A DNA stretch of 64,000 nt from Agriotes lineatus (GCA_940337035.1 CALNHX010001929.1:1-64000), one strand, 5' to 3'. Counted from the stretch's first letter, positions 33,546 through 45,416 are shown. The notes: generated from the letters alone by a model not told the origin. A program made the numbers and translations.

Positions 33546-34239
33546 CCTCAAAATTCGAAGAAAGGTTTGCTGCAATTCACCAAATTACGCTAAATGCTCT
33601 AAATTGGTTGTCGGGTCAAATTCAGTACACGGTCCGGTCTATTGCGCATGCGCTGAGAGTATGTTTTATAGTGCGATCAGCGTACGTAAAAATGTTGTGG
33701 TTGCCATTATAGTCTCGTAATGAATCTAAACTACTCAACAATTGAAGTGGTCCAGCAACAAAAATTATGCAACCATGTTTATTTTAAAACAAAAAAATAT
33801 CATATGTAGCTGTCAAGTGTAGTATTTGCTGATACGAGCTTCTGTTAGAAATAAAATTGATTGCTACATTATTAGGCTATAAAACTTAATGTTTATTACT
33901 TTAATCGTAAAGGTATATTTATTTATAATTTATTTACATTGTTTTAATGCGATTTGTGTTCTTATAGTATGCCCAGACGATGCCAGAAAGTATATCGAGT
34001 AAGAGGAGGTCCCACTCGATACTTATTTAAAAACTGCGTTTAAAAAAATTTTTTTTGTTACTTCATTGTTTGATAATTAATTGTGTTAAAGACTCTAAAT
34101 TATTGTTAATTACAATGAAACTATATTAAAATATATTAATATACTATTTTCGTTCTTCCATTTGAAATTACTTTGAAGCCCGCGGCTTTGCCCTTAGGCT
34201 TGAACCTTGGGAAAAACTATGCTTTTATTTACTTTAGTA
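33546..34239. other. No gene recognised
   Basis: The LINE remnant fades after 33545. The rest is AT-rich with no identifiable feature. Confidence 0.4.
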
Positions 34240-34395
34240 TATTATGTATGAAAAAATGGCATGTGCCACACATGAGAAAGGTGTTTTCCGCATACTCGGC
34301 GCGTTTTTAATCTCGGCTTGGCCTCGATTCAAAAGCACTTGGCACGGACAATCTACGCTTTTCTCAACTTGTGTACAGTATACTATTTTATATGT
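34240..34395 (+). repeat. Repeat family C, copy 3 (partial)
   Basis: Contains GCATGTGCCACACATGAG, GGCCTCGATTCAAAAGC and TTTCTCAACTTGTGTACAG, matching the right half of 22625-22955. Confidence 0.55.
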
Positions 34396-34654
34396 CGTTC
34401 ACAGTGAGACACTGAGACTGTGTTAAACATGGGTTGGTTGCGATTTGGAGGATTTTTGGTTCTATTTTCCAAATAAAAATAAATTGCAATAACAACTTTA
34501 AATAAACCTAAAAATTAAGTGCAAGGGTGGGAGATTTATTTATGAAATATTATATGCTGCAAATGGTCTTGGTTATTTCCAAAACACTTCTAAACGGCGC
34601 CGGCGGATAGCGTTTGACCTTACTTGTGCGCATGCCTGAGAATTCGAACTCTAC

Positions 34655-34825
34655 CTTTAGAAGCAAATTTTAAATTGGCCGTGAGGTTCATTTCCCCACC
34701 TCGCTGGACGACGCTTGCGCACCAAGTGTATAGAAGAGTTGGTTGTCTGCTTCACTTACGCTGTGACAGTGTGACCTCCCCACTCATAGGCGCTAGCAAT
34801 ATAGTAGTAGTATTAAATTTATGAC
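34655..34825 (+). repeat. Repeat family E, copy 1
   Basis: Shares AGAGTTGGTTGTCTG, CTCACTTNC-like, CCCACTCATAG and CGCTAGCAATATAGTA with 41590-41745. Confidence 0.6.
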
Positions 34826-35089
34826 TTACGCTAATACGGCCATTACATACACCATAAAAACATGATTATATGAAGGATGCCATGACTAGATGTCATTTGG
34901 CGCCACCTCTTAATGTCATTCTAAACTTTCAATCAGAACCTACCGCGATATTCAAATTAAAAACAAATACTGCTAAATAGGTAGATTTGAAAACTTGTCA
35001 TATTTCAATCAATAATATCATCAAATTTCTATTCCCATAGTTTGAGTCAGTAATTTTTATATAAACTGCTTCTTTCAAAGCTATTTAAA

Positions 35090-35417
35090 ATGGTTAGAAA
35101 GTGTTTTATCTGTGGAAACAAACAACTTTTTGAATTTCCAAGCGATATGCAGATTCGTCCCAAATGGCTTAAAGCTATTTCAGGAGTTTTTGGTATTCTG
35201 GTATTGTTAATTAATAATAAAACTAATTAAATTACCTTTATTTATAATATTTAATCATGTATTACAGATATTTCTAAACTTAAAAGAATAATACTCTACT
35301 TTGTGTATTAACCATTTCGATGAGAATTTTGTAAAAGTACTTGACAGAAATACTCGTTTGATTAAAAAGGCTGTACCAACTGTAACTGTAAATAATACAT
35401 ATTTTCTATCACATTAA
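35090..35417 (+). pseudogene. THAP zinc-finger domain in two exons
   Basis: Exon 1 starts at the ATG at 35090 and gives MVRKCFICGNKQLFEFPSD and RPKWLKAI, the first C-x2-C and the FP and W of a THAP (C2CH) finger. A GT...AG interval to the acceptor at 35266-35267 is followed by CINHFDENFVKVLDRN and LIKKAVPT, providing the second Cys-His pair and the AVPT motif. A TAA in the exon-2 frame just before CINHF shows decay, unless the splice site differs. THAP domains bind DNA and sit at the N-terminus of P-element transposases. Confidence 0.65.
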
Positions 35418-35421
35418 TTAA

Positions 35422-35863
35422 TAGTTATTTAACCAACAAGTGTGTTAATGAAGGCGATTAATAATCTAAACTGTTTAAATCACGAACGAGCGACAGCGAG
35501 TGAGTGCCTTTAATAGTTGAGATTATTAATCGCCCATTAACAAACGAGTTGATTACAAAATTTTTTCGTTGACCGCAAAATCTTTTTTTGTGGCGAAAAA
35601 TTTGATTAATACAACTAACCTCCATGCAAAATATCATCAAAACGTCAAAATCACAAAAACAGTTAATTAATGAAAAGGATTGTATTAATCAAAAACAGTG
35701 TATTAATAGATCTATTAATCCATCCTTTTTAAAAAACAGTTAATTAATGAAAAAGAGTGTATTAATCAAAAACAGTGTATTAATGACGTGTATTAATCCA
35801 TCTTTTTTAGGAAAAATAATTCATTAATATTGAAATTAACAAGCGGTCAACGAAAAAAGTATA
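35422..35863 (+). mobile_element. MITE family F, copy 1
   Basis: About 442 bases from TAGTTATTTAACCAAC to CGAAAAAAGTATA, nearly identical to 37369-37812. The right part holds two tandem copies of a roughly 75-base unit (CAGTTAATTAATGAAAA ... TTAATCCATCC). It separates the THAP exons from the middle part of the transposase. Confidence 0.75.
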
Positions 35864-37368
35864 ATATATACATTTTTAGCAAAATTTTTCCTAATTCTGA
35901 AATTAATTAAGAACAAAAGCATTTACAAAAACCATTCAAAAGAAAACCAAGCTGAACTTATATCTCCAACCCAAATTGCATATCGTCAGTATACTATTAA
36001 AACGTTAACTTTAAAGCTAAAGCGGATTAGTGTTTATTAAAAATAAAATAACTTGAGAATAATATACAGAAAAATTCGGGTAAATTAAATGTTTTCCATA
36101 AAATATTCCAACATGCTGATGATAGAGACGAAAAAGCTGAATTTATTGCAAATATTGTTCTTTATTATGATAAAAAAAGTTCCTCGTTAGTCAGAAGTTT
36201 CTATTCGTATGTGTACAGTATGGAGATTTCGCTCTCCTAAAGGATATGAGCACTGCAGAAACCATTTAGCGAGTTTACCATCAAAAACATTGTTATGGTA
36301 TCTTGGTGGCTGTAATGGTTCAGATGAATTAATTAAACAGCGTTTAATGGCTGTAGTCGCCTAATTAACAGTACCAGCAGAAAGAATTTGCTCCTTACCT
36401 AATTATTGACAATAGGTCAATTAAGGAGAAAGTGCAGTATAGCAATTCAATTCAATGTTTTTTTTCAATTTTCAATTCAATTTTATTCAATTATAATTAC
36501 AAAATTAAATTTACAAATACCGTATATAGAATATAGTGGCCACAAAAGCTAACTTGCGTGTGGCCAAACATAAAAAAATAATAATAATAGATAAATATGA
36601 ACCATAAGAATAAACAAACCAGTGCCTAACCTTAGTTATTCAACTATTCTACCTATGCAAGCATAATAATCCAAGGTGTTACACCTTATCCAGATTTTAA
36701 TTTTTAGCTTGAATGCATTTAATGATTAGCAGCATTTAATATTCATAGAAATATGGTTATAAACTTTAGGACATAAAAATGACGCATGTTTCTGTGAACA
36801 TGTTTTAGAAGTTTTACGAACAATAAGCAATGAATTTACCTTGCATCTAGTATTATAACCATGTGTGATCGTCTGAAATAGTTTTCCATATTTAAAGGAG
36901 AATACCGCCAAGGATTGCAGATACAGTTGACGAACAGTAAAAATATTTGTTTCAGTGAACACTAATTCACTGAAATATTTATAATCTTTGTTGACAATGA
37001 TCTTCAATATAATTTTTTGTAAAATTTCTAAAGAGTGTAAATAACAGTTTAAAACCCCACCCCATCCAATAATGCCATATTGAATCACAGACTGAACTAA
37101 TGCATAATAAACACGTTTAATTGTTCTTGGTTTCAAAATATTTTTAAGTATTTTAAATTTATATATAGTTTTTCTAATTCTTTTAACTAATTCCTCAATA
37201 TGTGCCTACCATTTCAAGTTGGAGTCAATAACAATACCTAAATATTTAACCTGTTCAACTGCATTAATAATTTGTGAACACCTACAATTAGTGTTATTTA
37301 GATTTATGCATTTTAATATGTGGATACAGATGTCATGAATAGGTTGATTTTGTAATTGGTATGGAGAA

Positions 37369-37812
37369 TAGTTATTTAACCAACAAGTGTGTTAATGAAG
37401 GCGATTAATAATCGAAACTGTTTAAAGCACGAACGGCCGATAGCGAGTGAGTGCCTTTAATAGTTGAGATTATTAATCGCCTATTAACAAACGAGTTGAT
37501 TACAAAATATTTTCGTTGACCGCAAAATCTCTTTTTATGGCGAAAAAATTGATTAATACAACTAACCTCCATGCAAAATATCATCAAAACGTCAAAATCA
37601 CAAAAACAGTTAATTAATGAAAAAGAGTGTATTAATCAAAAACAGTGTATTAATAGATCTATTAATCCATCCCTTTTTAAAAAACAGTTAATTAATGAAA
37701 AAGAGTGCATTAATCAAAAACAGTGTATTAATGACGTCTATTAATCCATCCTTTTTTAGGAAAAATAATTCATTAATATTGAAATTAACAAGCGGTCAAC
37801 GAAAAAAATATA
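37369..37812 (+). mobile_element. MITE family F, copy 2
   Basis: Direct repeat of 35422-35863 at about 1.95 kb distance, with only scattered differences; inserted in the LINE between KDSLTLNLTKTK and YQLQNQPIHD. Terminal inverted repeats are weak and the TSD is not resolved. Confidence 0.75.
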
Positions 37813-37891
37813 TAAATTTAGTTTTAGTTAAGTTCAGTGTTAAGGAGTCTTTATCTAATTTATATTTTACCAAAGCCATTCCAGTCTCAAC

Positions 37892-38997
37892 TAGAGCTTA
37901 CAATACCGGGATTCCGGGATCTCGAATACCGGGATCCCAGACGAATTTTGTCCGGTATTGATGTAAAAAATACCGGTGTTTCGGTATCAACATATTCCTA
38001 AAAATTACAATCTTTCGACGGCTGATGCATCTTTAAAAGTTATGATGGAGGCTCTTTCCCAACAAAAATATTCAATAGCTTTAAAATTACTAGATGCTTT
38101 AAAATTTTGCACGTTACAGGGACGAACCGATTTGTCACAATTACTTACAGTACCTGCAAAGAGACTCTCAAGATGACATAAAGATGTTCTTTCAACGTAT
38201 ATATAAAGTTACAGTTACGAAAAAATATTATATGTTTAACTAAATGGCTTTCACATGAAAATTTAAAGGAAGAAGCATCACTTACGAGAAGGATTCTGGT
38301 CGGCATCTAAACTATCTTAGAATATAGCTCGATGTCCGTCCGTGACATGTTAAAGAGAAAACTGCAGGTTACAATAGAGGAAACACTTACGACTAACTGT
38401 ACCTACGATTTAAAAAAATAAGGGGATTTTAGCAAAAATTTAAAAGATGAGATCCCGTTTTTTTTAAGCCTGGAACAAAAGGGACGTATTTAAAAAAACC
38501 ATACGATTACTTATTGACCATTGCACCGACAAGTGTGGAGTCAGAAAGGGCATTTTCTGAGGCCGTTCAAATCTGCATAAAAATTCGGTCCTCCCTTAAC
38601 GATAAAACCATCCGTTGTAATAAGGAAAATTACTATTTTATGGACAATTTTAATTTATTTGTTAGTTGGTTTATTAGTTACACATAAAAAACGAGTTTTG
38701 CTATATTTATAGAATTTATTATTTATTATATTTTTCACCTACTTTATTTATGTATCTGCCTATAAAGAAAAAAAATGTAAGTTAATGGAATTCACTTTGC
38801 AGGAGACGTTAATTTTTAAAAACAATTTTTTATTTGCTTTTTGGATATTATTTTTAATTATGTCATAATAAATAGGTAAAAATCTAATAAGTAAAATTTG
38901 TAATAGTAATACCGGTGTGAATACCGGTATCCCGGTATTAAAGATTTAGAATACCGAATACCGGTATTAAGATTTTGGCCCCGTATTGTAAGCACTA
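37892..38997 (+). mobile_element. hAT-type transposon with 8-bp TSD
   Basis: The 1106-bp element has ends TAGAGCTTACAATAC and GTATTGTAAGCACTA and is flanked by identical 8-bp GTCTCAAC (37884-37891, 38998-39005), the hallmark of hAT. Subterminal copies of ATACCGGTATT crowd both ends. It inserted into the minus-strand LINE after the codons for LVRKVET; the LINE frame continues with MALVKYKLDKDSLTLN on the far side. Internally it carries only remnants of a transposase. Confidence 0.9.
38455..38690 (+). pseudogene. hAT transposase C-terminal dimerisation domain fragment
   Basis: Plus-strand reading gives KPGTKGTYLKKPYDYLLTIA, then PTSVESERAFSEA and IRSSLNDKTIRCNKENYYF, the conserved hAT C-terminal signature (SxESERAFS ... 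RxxLxxxxI). Upstream coding text (about 37980-38170) is frameshifted and the catalytic core is missing, so this hAT copy cannot move itself. Confidence 0.8.
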
Positions 38998-40229
38998 GTC
39001 TCAACCTTTCTCACCAATTCGTCACAATTCTCCGCTTCAAATATAATAGTTGTGTCATCAGCAAATGGAATTATTTGGGCCTCAATGTTCAGCTTAGTCA
39101 AATCGTTTATATACATAATAAAAAGAATAGGTCCCAACACAGTGCCTTGAGGAACGCCCATTTTAACAATTAATTTATGACTTTGTTCACCATTGACATA
39201 GTTATTTGTTTTCCATTTAATAGATATGATTTAATTAAATTATTTGCTGGGCCTCTAATTCCAATATTTTCCAATTTGCAGCAGAGAGTACTGTGGCAAG
39301 CAGTATGAAACGCCTTTGCAAGATCCAGAAAGACTGCTATCGTTTCCTTATTGTTATCTAAATGTTCATATAAGTTCTTTGTTATTTCATATATAGCGTG
39401 ATTCGTACCAATGTTATCACGAAATCCGTATTGGTTAAGAGATAGTAAATCAAATTTATTTAAAAATGTACCTAATTAGTCGTTCTTTGATAGATTTTTC
39501 AATAATTTTGCCATTACTATTCGTAAGAGAAATGGGTCTATAATTATTTACTTTTGTTTTATCACCCGATTTAAATACTGGGATAATTAAACTAGTTTTA
39601 AAAATCTGAAGATAATTGCCATTCAGGAAGGATAGGTTCGCAATGTGTTTTAAGGGTTTTACAATAAATTGCCTTATTCTTTTTTACAGTTGTTACTTAT
39701 ACCATCAGTTCCTGACGAATTAGAATTCTTCAGAGACATAATTTGTTTCTCAATTTCGAGTTCAGTGACAGGTTCCAAAAAAATGGAATTGGTATTAGAA
39801 TAAACCGGAAATTTATAATTATCTTTTACATATATCTGTTTAGACATATTAATAGCAACATTCTGCAAATATTCGTTAAAAATTAGCTTTGACTTTATTA
39901 CTATCAATAATTATAGCAACGGTGCTATCTATAAGGGAACCAATCTCAGCTTTTAAAACTGTCGAATTCGTTACATCATTAACGATTTGCCAAGTTTTTC
40001 TCAGGTTGCCCTCTACTTGTTCTAATTTTAATTTAAAATAATTATCCTTAGTTAATCGGATTAAGATAGTTAGATTATTTCTCTAATTACGATACTGAGC
40101 AAGAATCTGTATATTTCCTGGATTTTTTAGTACTTGTTTACCTAATTTATCTCTGTTTCTTATAGACAAATCGGAAGATCGCATCGATGGTGTAGGTAAT
40201 ACTCAATAAACAACAGTTTGCATTATTGC

Positions 40230-41190
40230 CATATAATAAAGAACGGACAAAATTTATTCTTAGATCATATGTGCTGATGGTGGAATCTCTGCTTCATATT
40301 TAAAAACCTTGCATAATCTGCAAAATTGACTATCTTTTAAGCTTGTACTTAACGAAAAAGTATTTGTACTCATCAGACTTTAAAAAAATAAATATTTTAC
40401 ATGCTGTTCAGATTTTTTTCACCCGCCGCCACTGCCTCTTTACAGTTTTTAAAAGAAGCAGGACAAATTGAATTTCAAAATGTCAACAGTACTGTGAAAC
40501 ATTTAGAAAACATATATTTCCAGATTCATAATGTCTCTAACAGACACATCTGCAAAAATTAGATAACAGCACTGCACCGTTGATTCATGCTTCTGACGAA
40601 AGACTATTGAATGGACGTAATACTTCAGAATTATATCGATGCTATGCAAAATTCTTCCGCATTTGTTAGTATGCAAGGTTTATCCAATGAAAGAGCTTAC
40701 GTCTTGAAATTCACTGCTAAAAGTACAGTCGTGTGCAAATAAATCTGGGACAGTGTTTTTTTCACATGCAGATTCAGTTAAGAATTGAAGAATATCTCCA
40801 TGGATTTCCTGCTATCAGAAAGATTTACATTAAACTTTAACAGGTACTGAAACCCGTAACTCTCTCTGATAAGAGGAAATCCATGGAAATATTCTTCAAA
40901 TTTTTAACTGAATCTGCATGTGAAAAAAACACTGTCCCAGATTTATTTGCACACGACTGTACATCATCATACATACAATTTTTACTTCAAGAACCTGGTT
41001 TTTACTATGTATTAACACGTTCATTTAGTTCGGATGCAGTAGAGGCAATTATTTCGCACATGCCATAGAGAGGTGACTCAAATGACGCAACATATGCTCG
41101 AACTGCTGGGCATGCTCTTCGTCAGATATTACACTGTGGTATTATAAAACTTTGCCTTCCTCAAAAATTTCACATTAGAGTAACTTCACC
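40230..41190 (+). pseudogene. P-like transposase C-terminal part, split by a MITE
   Basis: Left piece: KKINILHAVQIF, then TASLQFLKEAGQIEFQ, STVKHLENIYF and ERAYVLKFTAK (to 40723). Right piece: IQFLLQEPGFYYVLTRSFSS and ISHMP, then after a stop RGDSNDATYARTAGHALRQI (40962-41160). The text on the two sides of the TA-flanked MITE is in one frame. The style matches the C-terminal region of P-element/THAP9 transposases. Frameshifts occur near 40440 and 40550. Confidence 0.55.
40726..40959. mobile_element. TA-flanked MITE, 234 bp (CAGTCGTGTGCAAAT ends)
   Basis: Inverted ends of about 85 bases begin CAGTCGTGTGCAAATAAATC on both strands; TA lies on each side (40724-40725, 40960-40961). With the element and one TA set aside, the P-like coding frame reads through. 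Tc1/mariner-type by TSD and CAGT start. Confidence 0.85.
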
Positions 41191-41344
41191 AGTTCTGCAA
41201 CATAATCAACTACATCAAACATAACTGAAAACGAAGATGTCAAATCACCTGCACATTTAACAGTTAAAATTCAAGATCGTACAAGCTTAAATTATCCAAA
41301 TTCCATTTTTGTAGGTAATATAAACATTTACTTTAAAACGGTTT

Positions 41345-41590
41345 ATAACCGACAAAATTCCCTCAGGGGCCAACATCTAAGATGCTGGTACGGGCTTTGC
41401 AATCCCGAGGTACCCGAGCAAATGGTCCTCCGAAAAGGGGGTTGGGCAAAGGGCTAACTACCCCTGGGGTGCTTTTTAAACCCTTATCCCGGAAAAAACC
41501 CATAGTTACGAAACCCATAGCAGAACCTCGGATCGGACTGAACTTAAGGAGACGGAAACGGCAAGTGAAAATGGATACGATATTTAGCAG
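41345..41590 (+). repeat. GC-rich LINE-like 5' leader fragment
   Basis: A short GC-rich island with an ORF from 41382 (GPPKRGLGKGLTTPGV) resembles the 5' leader of RTE-like LINEs (GGCCAACATCTAAGATGC, CCCGAGGTACCCGAGC). The match is from memory of motif style and is tentative. Confidence 0.35.
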
Positions 41591-41745
41591 CGAATTTTAA
41601 ACTTGACCACTTCCCCATTGGGCGGACGACGCCGCCGCGCTTGCCCTCACCATTATACATTGAAGAGTTGGTTGTCTGTCTCACTTCCTTCATGAGTTTC
41701 CCACTCATAGCCGCTAGCAATATAGTAAGTATTACATATACGGCA
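41590..41745 (+). repeat. Repeat family E, copy 2
   Basis: Matches 34655-34825 (AGAGTTGGTTGTCTG, CCCACTCATAG, CGCTAGCAATATAGTA). Confidence 0.6.
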
Positions 41746-41747
41746 AT

Positions 41748-41818
41748 GACAAAAGAATTTAACCCCACCTCACATTTTGGGGAAATGTCAAGCTTGGTTG
41801 TTAACTAAATTTATTCAA
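41748..41818 (-). repeat. Partial copy of MITE family G
   Basis: The complement of this block matches the left arm of the MITE at 61124-61499 (AAATGTCAAGCTTGGTTG). Confidence 0.6.
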
Positions 41819-42833
41819 CAGTAATATCCCAACTGCATTAAAATATTAAATTTTGACTTTTTCTGTTAGAATGTTTTGCTAAAAAATTGTCAAGTAAGTT
41901 TGCCGCTCAACAAGAATCCCGAGTGCGTAGCACGGAGGATTTTAGGTTAATGGCTCGCAGAGTAGCTCCTTTCCATTTGAGTAGATCAATCATCAATATG
42001 GAAATAAGTGTTTAAATATGGCGACATTGTCTGTATTTATAAATTAGCTACTTGAGCTCATTCAGCTTATCGTTGTTTTAATGGAGTTGTTAATAGATAT
42101 TTGCGAAAATTGAACGGTGTGATATCTACCATTAACGAATCGTTAGTCAGATGATGTGTGGGTACAGAGATTTCATAATAATTTAAGAACGCATCTTCTG
42201 AAACAACCTAAAATATTCTCAACTTTGCGTTTATGGGAGTGATCCGTCTGTTATAAACTTATAAAATCATATGCACTATATGCATCTGGCAGATTAGATA
42301 CAATTTTCAAACCATGTAGGTGTAGATACCAACCGCTTGTATTTTTGACCATGTTCGGTATTTATAGCATAGGTCACCCAAAATAATTAGGGTGAAAGAT
42401 TTATGTGCAGTGGACCATTATAGTGGGGCACCCTTACTTATTCTAATAAAGCGCATAAGTTTTGAAAAGGTAGGCCCCTTGACTCTTGTGCATTTCACTC
42501 TCTTAGTAATTTTGGATGAGCAGTATGTACTATGTACCATTAACCATATATGTAAATCACTATATTTCAGTAAGCAAGTGATTACAGCATTTCTAATCAG
42601 ACTATTCTCTTCTTTCAGAATCTCAGCAAAACACCAAATGTAGCAGCTAACACGATAACGACGGGGTATTATTTAATTCTATAGGTTTACATCACAGGCT
42701 TCAAGTAAGCATATAAATAATTCTCACTTGTATAAAAGAAAATATTGTTAGCGGTTATAAAACACTTCCCCCACTTTAAAATAATTACATCAGAAATGTG
42801 CACTAATTTTTATGTTAATTTTGTATTTTCTAA
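41819..42833. other. No gene recognised
   Basis: AT-rich sequence; short ORFs such as 42392-42643 carry no recognisable domain. Confidence 0.4.
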
Positions 42834-43751
42834 AGGTGGAGATAGACTGGCGAGTTACTTGCGACAAATATCGCGTAAATGACTTGTTTCTGTATCAATA
42901 CTACCCGCAATAAATGTGCGAGTTTTCGTATTTCATACTTCCACGATAACTCACATAAACCTTTAGACTTTGGGTTACTGGTTTGTACAGTCGCGCAATT
43001 ATCATTAGAGTGTAGTTTTAAAATAATGGATCCGACGTGAAGGCAAGTTCACAAAGCTGCTGCTTTATTAATTTTGTATGCAAAATATTATGATAAAGAG
43101 AAGAGACATGGAAAGACCGGGTTAAAATTGGGCTTTTAGGAAGAGAACGTCATGGAGCATACAATAATTTGCTTAGTAAATTACGGATAGAAGATAGAAA
43201 AATATGGCCAAGTAGAAACGAATGTATCATCTGTCCCAGTCTCCGTTTTATTTTCTTTTCTTTTCTTTAGTTCTTAACATAAATTGGCTTTTCAAATTCT
43301 GTCGTTTTTTTTGTAATTTCATTCGTATTAGTTTCTAATTTAGTAGCTATAAGTTCCAGAGTCTAATTTTTTAGCTTTGTATCAATAATGCAATGATTGA
43401 ATATCGCATAACTCAGGGCATTTTTTATAGTGACTTATAAGAAATTTAATTGCACTTTTACACCATGTCTTTTTAGCTACCAACATTGTATTAATGCCAA
43501 ATTAATTACTAAATATAATATTTGACGTTCTACTTCTCAAAAACAAACATCAAATGACTGGTATTACTCGCACAAATATTGAAACCTATTGAATATGATG
43601 TGAGAAATCGCGGGAGCGCATTCAGACAAGTAAGTTGTCTGTCGCAAGAACTTCCACGAGCCTTTAAATTGGCTCGCAGTAGCATTTAAACTGCATCAAG
43701 TATTCTCACACAGCAACTTGTCTGAACTTGCTCGCCAGTCTAAACACCCCT
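42834..43751 (+). mobile_element. PIF/Harbinger deletion derivative, TAA TSD
   Basis: The 918-bp element has imperfect inverted ends (AGGTGGAGATAGACTGGCGAG and, on the other strand, AGGGGTGTTTAGACTGGCGAG) and is flanked by TAA (42831-42833, 43752-43754). Near 43130-43210 the plus strand encodes LLGRERHGAYNNLLSKLRIE with DRKIW, the conserved start of Harbinger nucleases (RGAYNxLLxELR). The rest of the transposase is missing and frameshifted. Confidence 0.8.
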
Positions 43752-43754
43752 TAA

Positions 43755-44626
43755 TTCTCTTATGAACCGGTTAATTGCAATTCTTAAAATTACTGGTTAA
43801 TTACTGTAAGAATATTACTCTACATATTCAAACAACCAATTGCACGAGACTGTTTACCTTAGTTTCTATGAAGCTATTGATTTCAGTTGATCATTTTGTG
43901 CTAGTGTAATTTCAGCTATCATTTGTGCCACTTGGAGGTTACAGATTTTGAAAGTTATAGAATTTTTATTTCTTGAGGAAATAGTACGTTGCAGAATATT
44001 CTTACCGAATGTTGCACATGCACTGAATATTTCCAGATAATTTTTTCTTGTTAATCATTCATGCTTTTTGCAAAAGAATTCCTGAAGTTGACAAATTTAT
44101 CGGGTAATATTCAATGCACTAGGGATATTGCAGGTAGTAAATAACCTACATTTTTAACTGTTGGATAATTATTGCTGAGTTGGATTACTTATTGATTTGA
44201 TGTTGAATGTACTTTGCACGCCTATTATTTATTTTAGAAATATTTTTTTCTTTGCAGCTTAGGGTATTTAATTTTTAGTAAAACTAAACATTTACAACTT
44301 ATAATAACTTGTATTTCTACGATCAATAGACCTCGTGCAACTCCAGTTTTCACACCGCATAAGCTTTGCACTGAAATAAAATTTGTATCCTCAGATATCT
44401 CCTTCCCTGGAATTTTTGGGTAGATATTGATTATAGGGTATCACTTATGAGTAAAAGGAAATTGCCATCTGTAAAATGATCAAAAATTTTGGAGCCATTT
44501 TTGAGAAAAAAAAATTCTTTTTTCAAATTTTTTTGGGTATTGGGGTCTTCCCACACTGGACGGTGCATCCTTGTGAAACCAAAGTCTGGTAACATCGTTC
44601 CAAAGCTTCAAACATCTCGGTGAATT
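43755..44626. other. No gene; short duplicated segment
   Basis: The stretch 44393-44445 (AATTTTTGGGTAGATA) is repeated at 45812-45865, on the two sides of the family H repeats. Nothing coding is seen. Confidence 0.4.
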
Positions 44627-44866
44627 TTTAAGGGTAATACCACAAAGGGTGAGAATTTTTTGAGATTTTTTTTCGTTCACACTGAAATTATTGCGTTTAA
44701 ATTTCTCGAAACCAAAACTGCGTTAAAAATTCCGCGAGATCGTAGGTTGAGTGGAATTTGAGCAGTTTTTGTTAAGAGAAATTTGCTATAATTTGCAGGT
44801 TGGCGAAAAAAATTCTCTTAAAAATTTTTGCCTTGAGTGGTATTTGGAAAGATTATTCAACAATAT
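44627..44866. repeat. Repeat family H, copy 1
   Basis: Begins AAGGGTAATACCACAA and ends GAGTGGTATTTGG...TATTCAACAATAT; internal halves are imperfect inverted copies (TTATTGCGTTTAAATTTC and its counterpart). Confidence 0.6.
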
Positions 44867-45165
44867 GGGTAGATGACTTTTACCGTGTTCGACAGCACAC
44901 ATTTTTAACGTTTTCCGCAATTAATTCGATACTGGAGCTTCCAACACGATTATTATGAGTTTTTAGAACGACGCTGATTTGCAAACTTTGACTTTGACGT
45001 TTTGGCGATGTGTCAGTCAAAGGCTAGTCACTAAATTGACATCATTGAAACCAATCGGGCTCGCGTGAAAACACTGTGACATTAGGTGTTTTTAATGACA
45101 GTCAATTTTGATTGGCCGTTCCTGACAAATTGAACAATTTTCATTGGTTCGTTCATTATAGTGTT

Positions 45166-45416
45166 GAATAATCAAGGGTAATACCACAAGCAGTAGATAT
45201 ATTTTTGACAAATATTTTGTCGTTTCCATGTAAATTATTGCGTTTAAATTTCACGATACAAAATCACATCAAAAATGTCACGAGCCGAAGGCGAGTGACA
45301 TTTAAATGTGATTTTGTTGAGTGAAATTTGCAATAATTTCTATGGAAATGGCAAAATATTTAAAAAAAATATATCCACTTCGAGTGGTATTTGGGACGAC
45401 TATTTAACAATATTAA
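45166..45416. repeat. Repeat family H, copy 2 (palindromic)
   Basis: Same ends as copy 1 with a cleaner palindrome: CAAAATCACATCAAAAATG and CACGAGCCGAAGGCGAGTG at the centre. It also shares the outer GTTGAATAATC / GACTATTTAAC ends. The surrounding sequence (44867-45165, 45417-45811) has no identifiable gene; it includes a C9-like run at 45790-45798. Confidence 0.65.

Larger units (their letters stand above)
36445..40205 (-). pseudogene. CR1-like LINE inside the P-like gene, itself interrupted twice
   Basis: Reading 5' to 3' on the minus strand: SIRNRDKLGKQVLKNPGNIQ near 40150, LEIEKQIMSLKNSNSSGTDG (about 39750), a GVPQGTVLGPILF and FADDTTIIF catalytic block (39161-39050), then KYLGIVIDSNLKW (about 37220) and VIQYGIIGWGGVLN (about 37080), ending with a TTGAATTG-like simple tail near 36445-36500. 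The hAT element (37892-38997) and MITE F copy 2 (37369-37812) interrupt it. No endonuclease is seen, so it is 5'-truncated near 40205. Several frameshifts are present. Confidence 0.75.
35090..41340 (+). pseudogene. P-element-like THAP transposase gene, broken by nested insertions
   Basis: Three separated plus-strand segments together look like one P-element-type (THAP9-like) transposase: a THAP domain (35090-35417), a middle part (about 35870-36440, with WRFRSPKGYEHCRNHLASL and LPSKTLLWYLGGC), and a C-terminal part (about 40230-41190, with EAGQIEFQNVNSTVKHLENI and FLLQEPGFYYVLTRSFS). Between them sit MITE F copy 1, a minus-strand LINE carrying MITE F copy 2 and a hAT element, and, inside the C-terminal part, a TA-flanked MITE. 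Stops and frameshifts add to the damage. Terminal inverted repeats of the original element were not found, so it could be an old transposon or a once-domesticated gene. Family assignment is from motif recognition. Confidence 0.6.
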
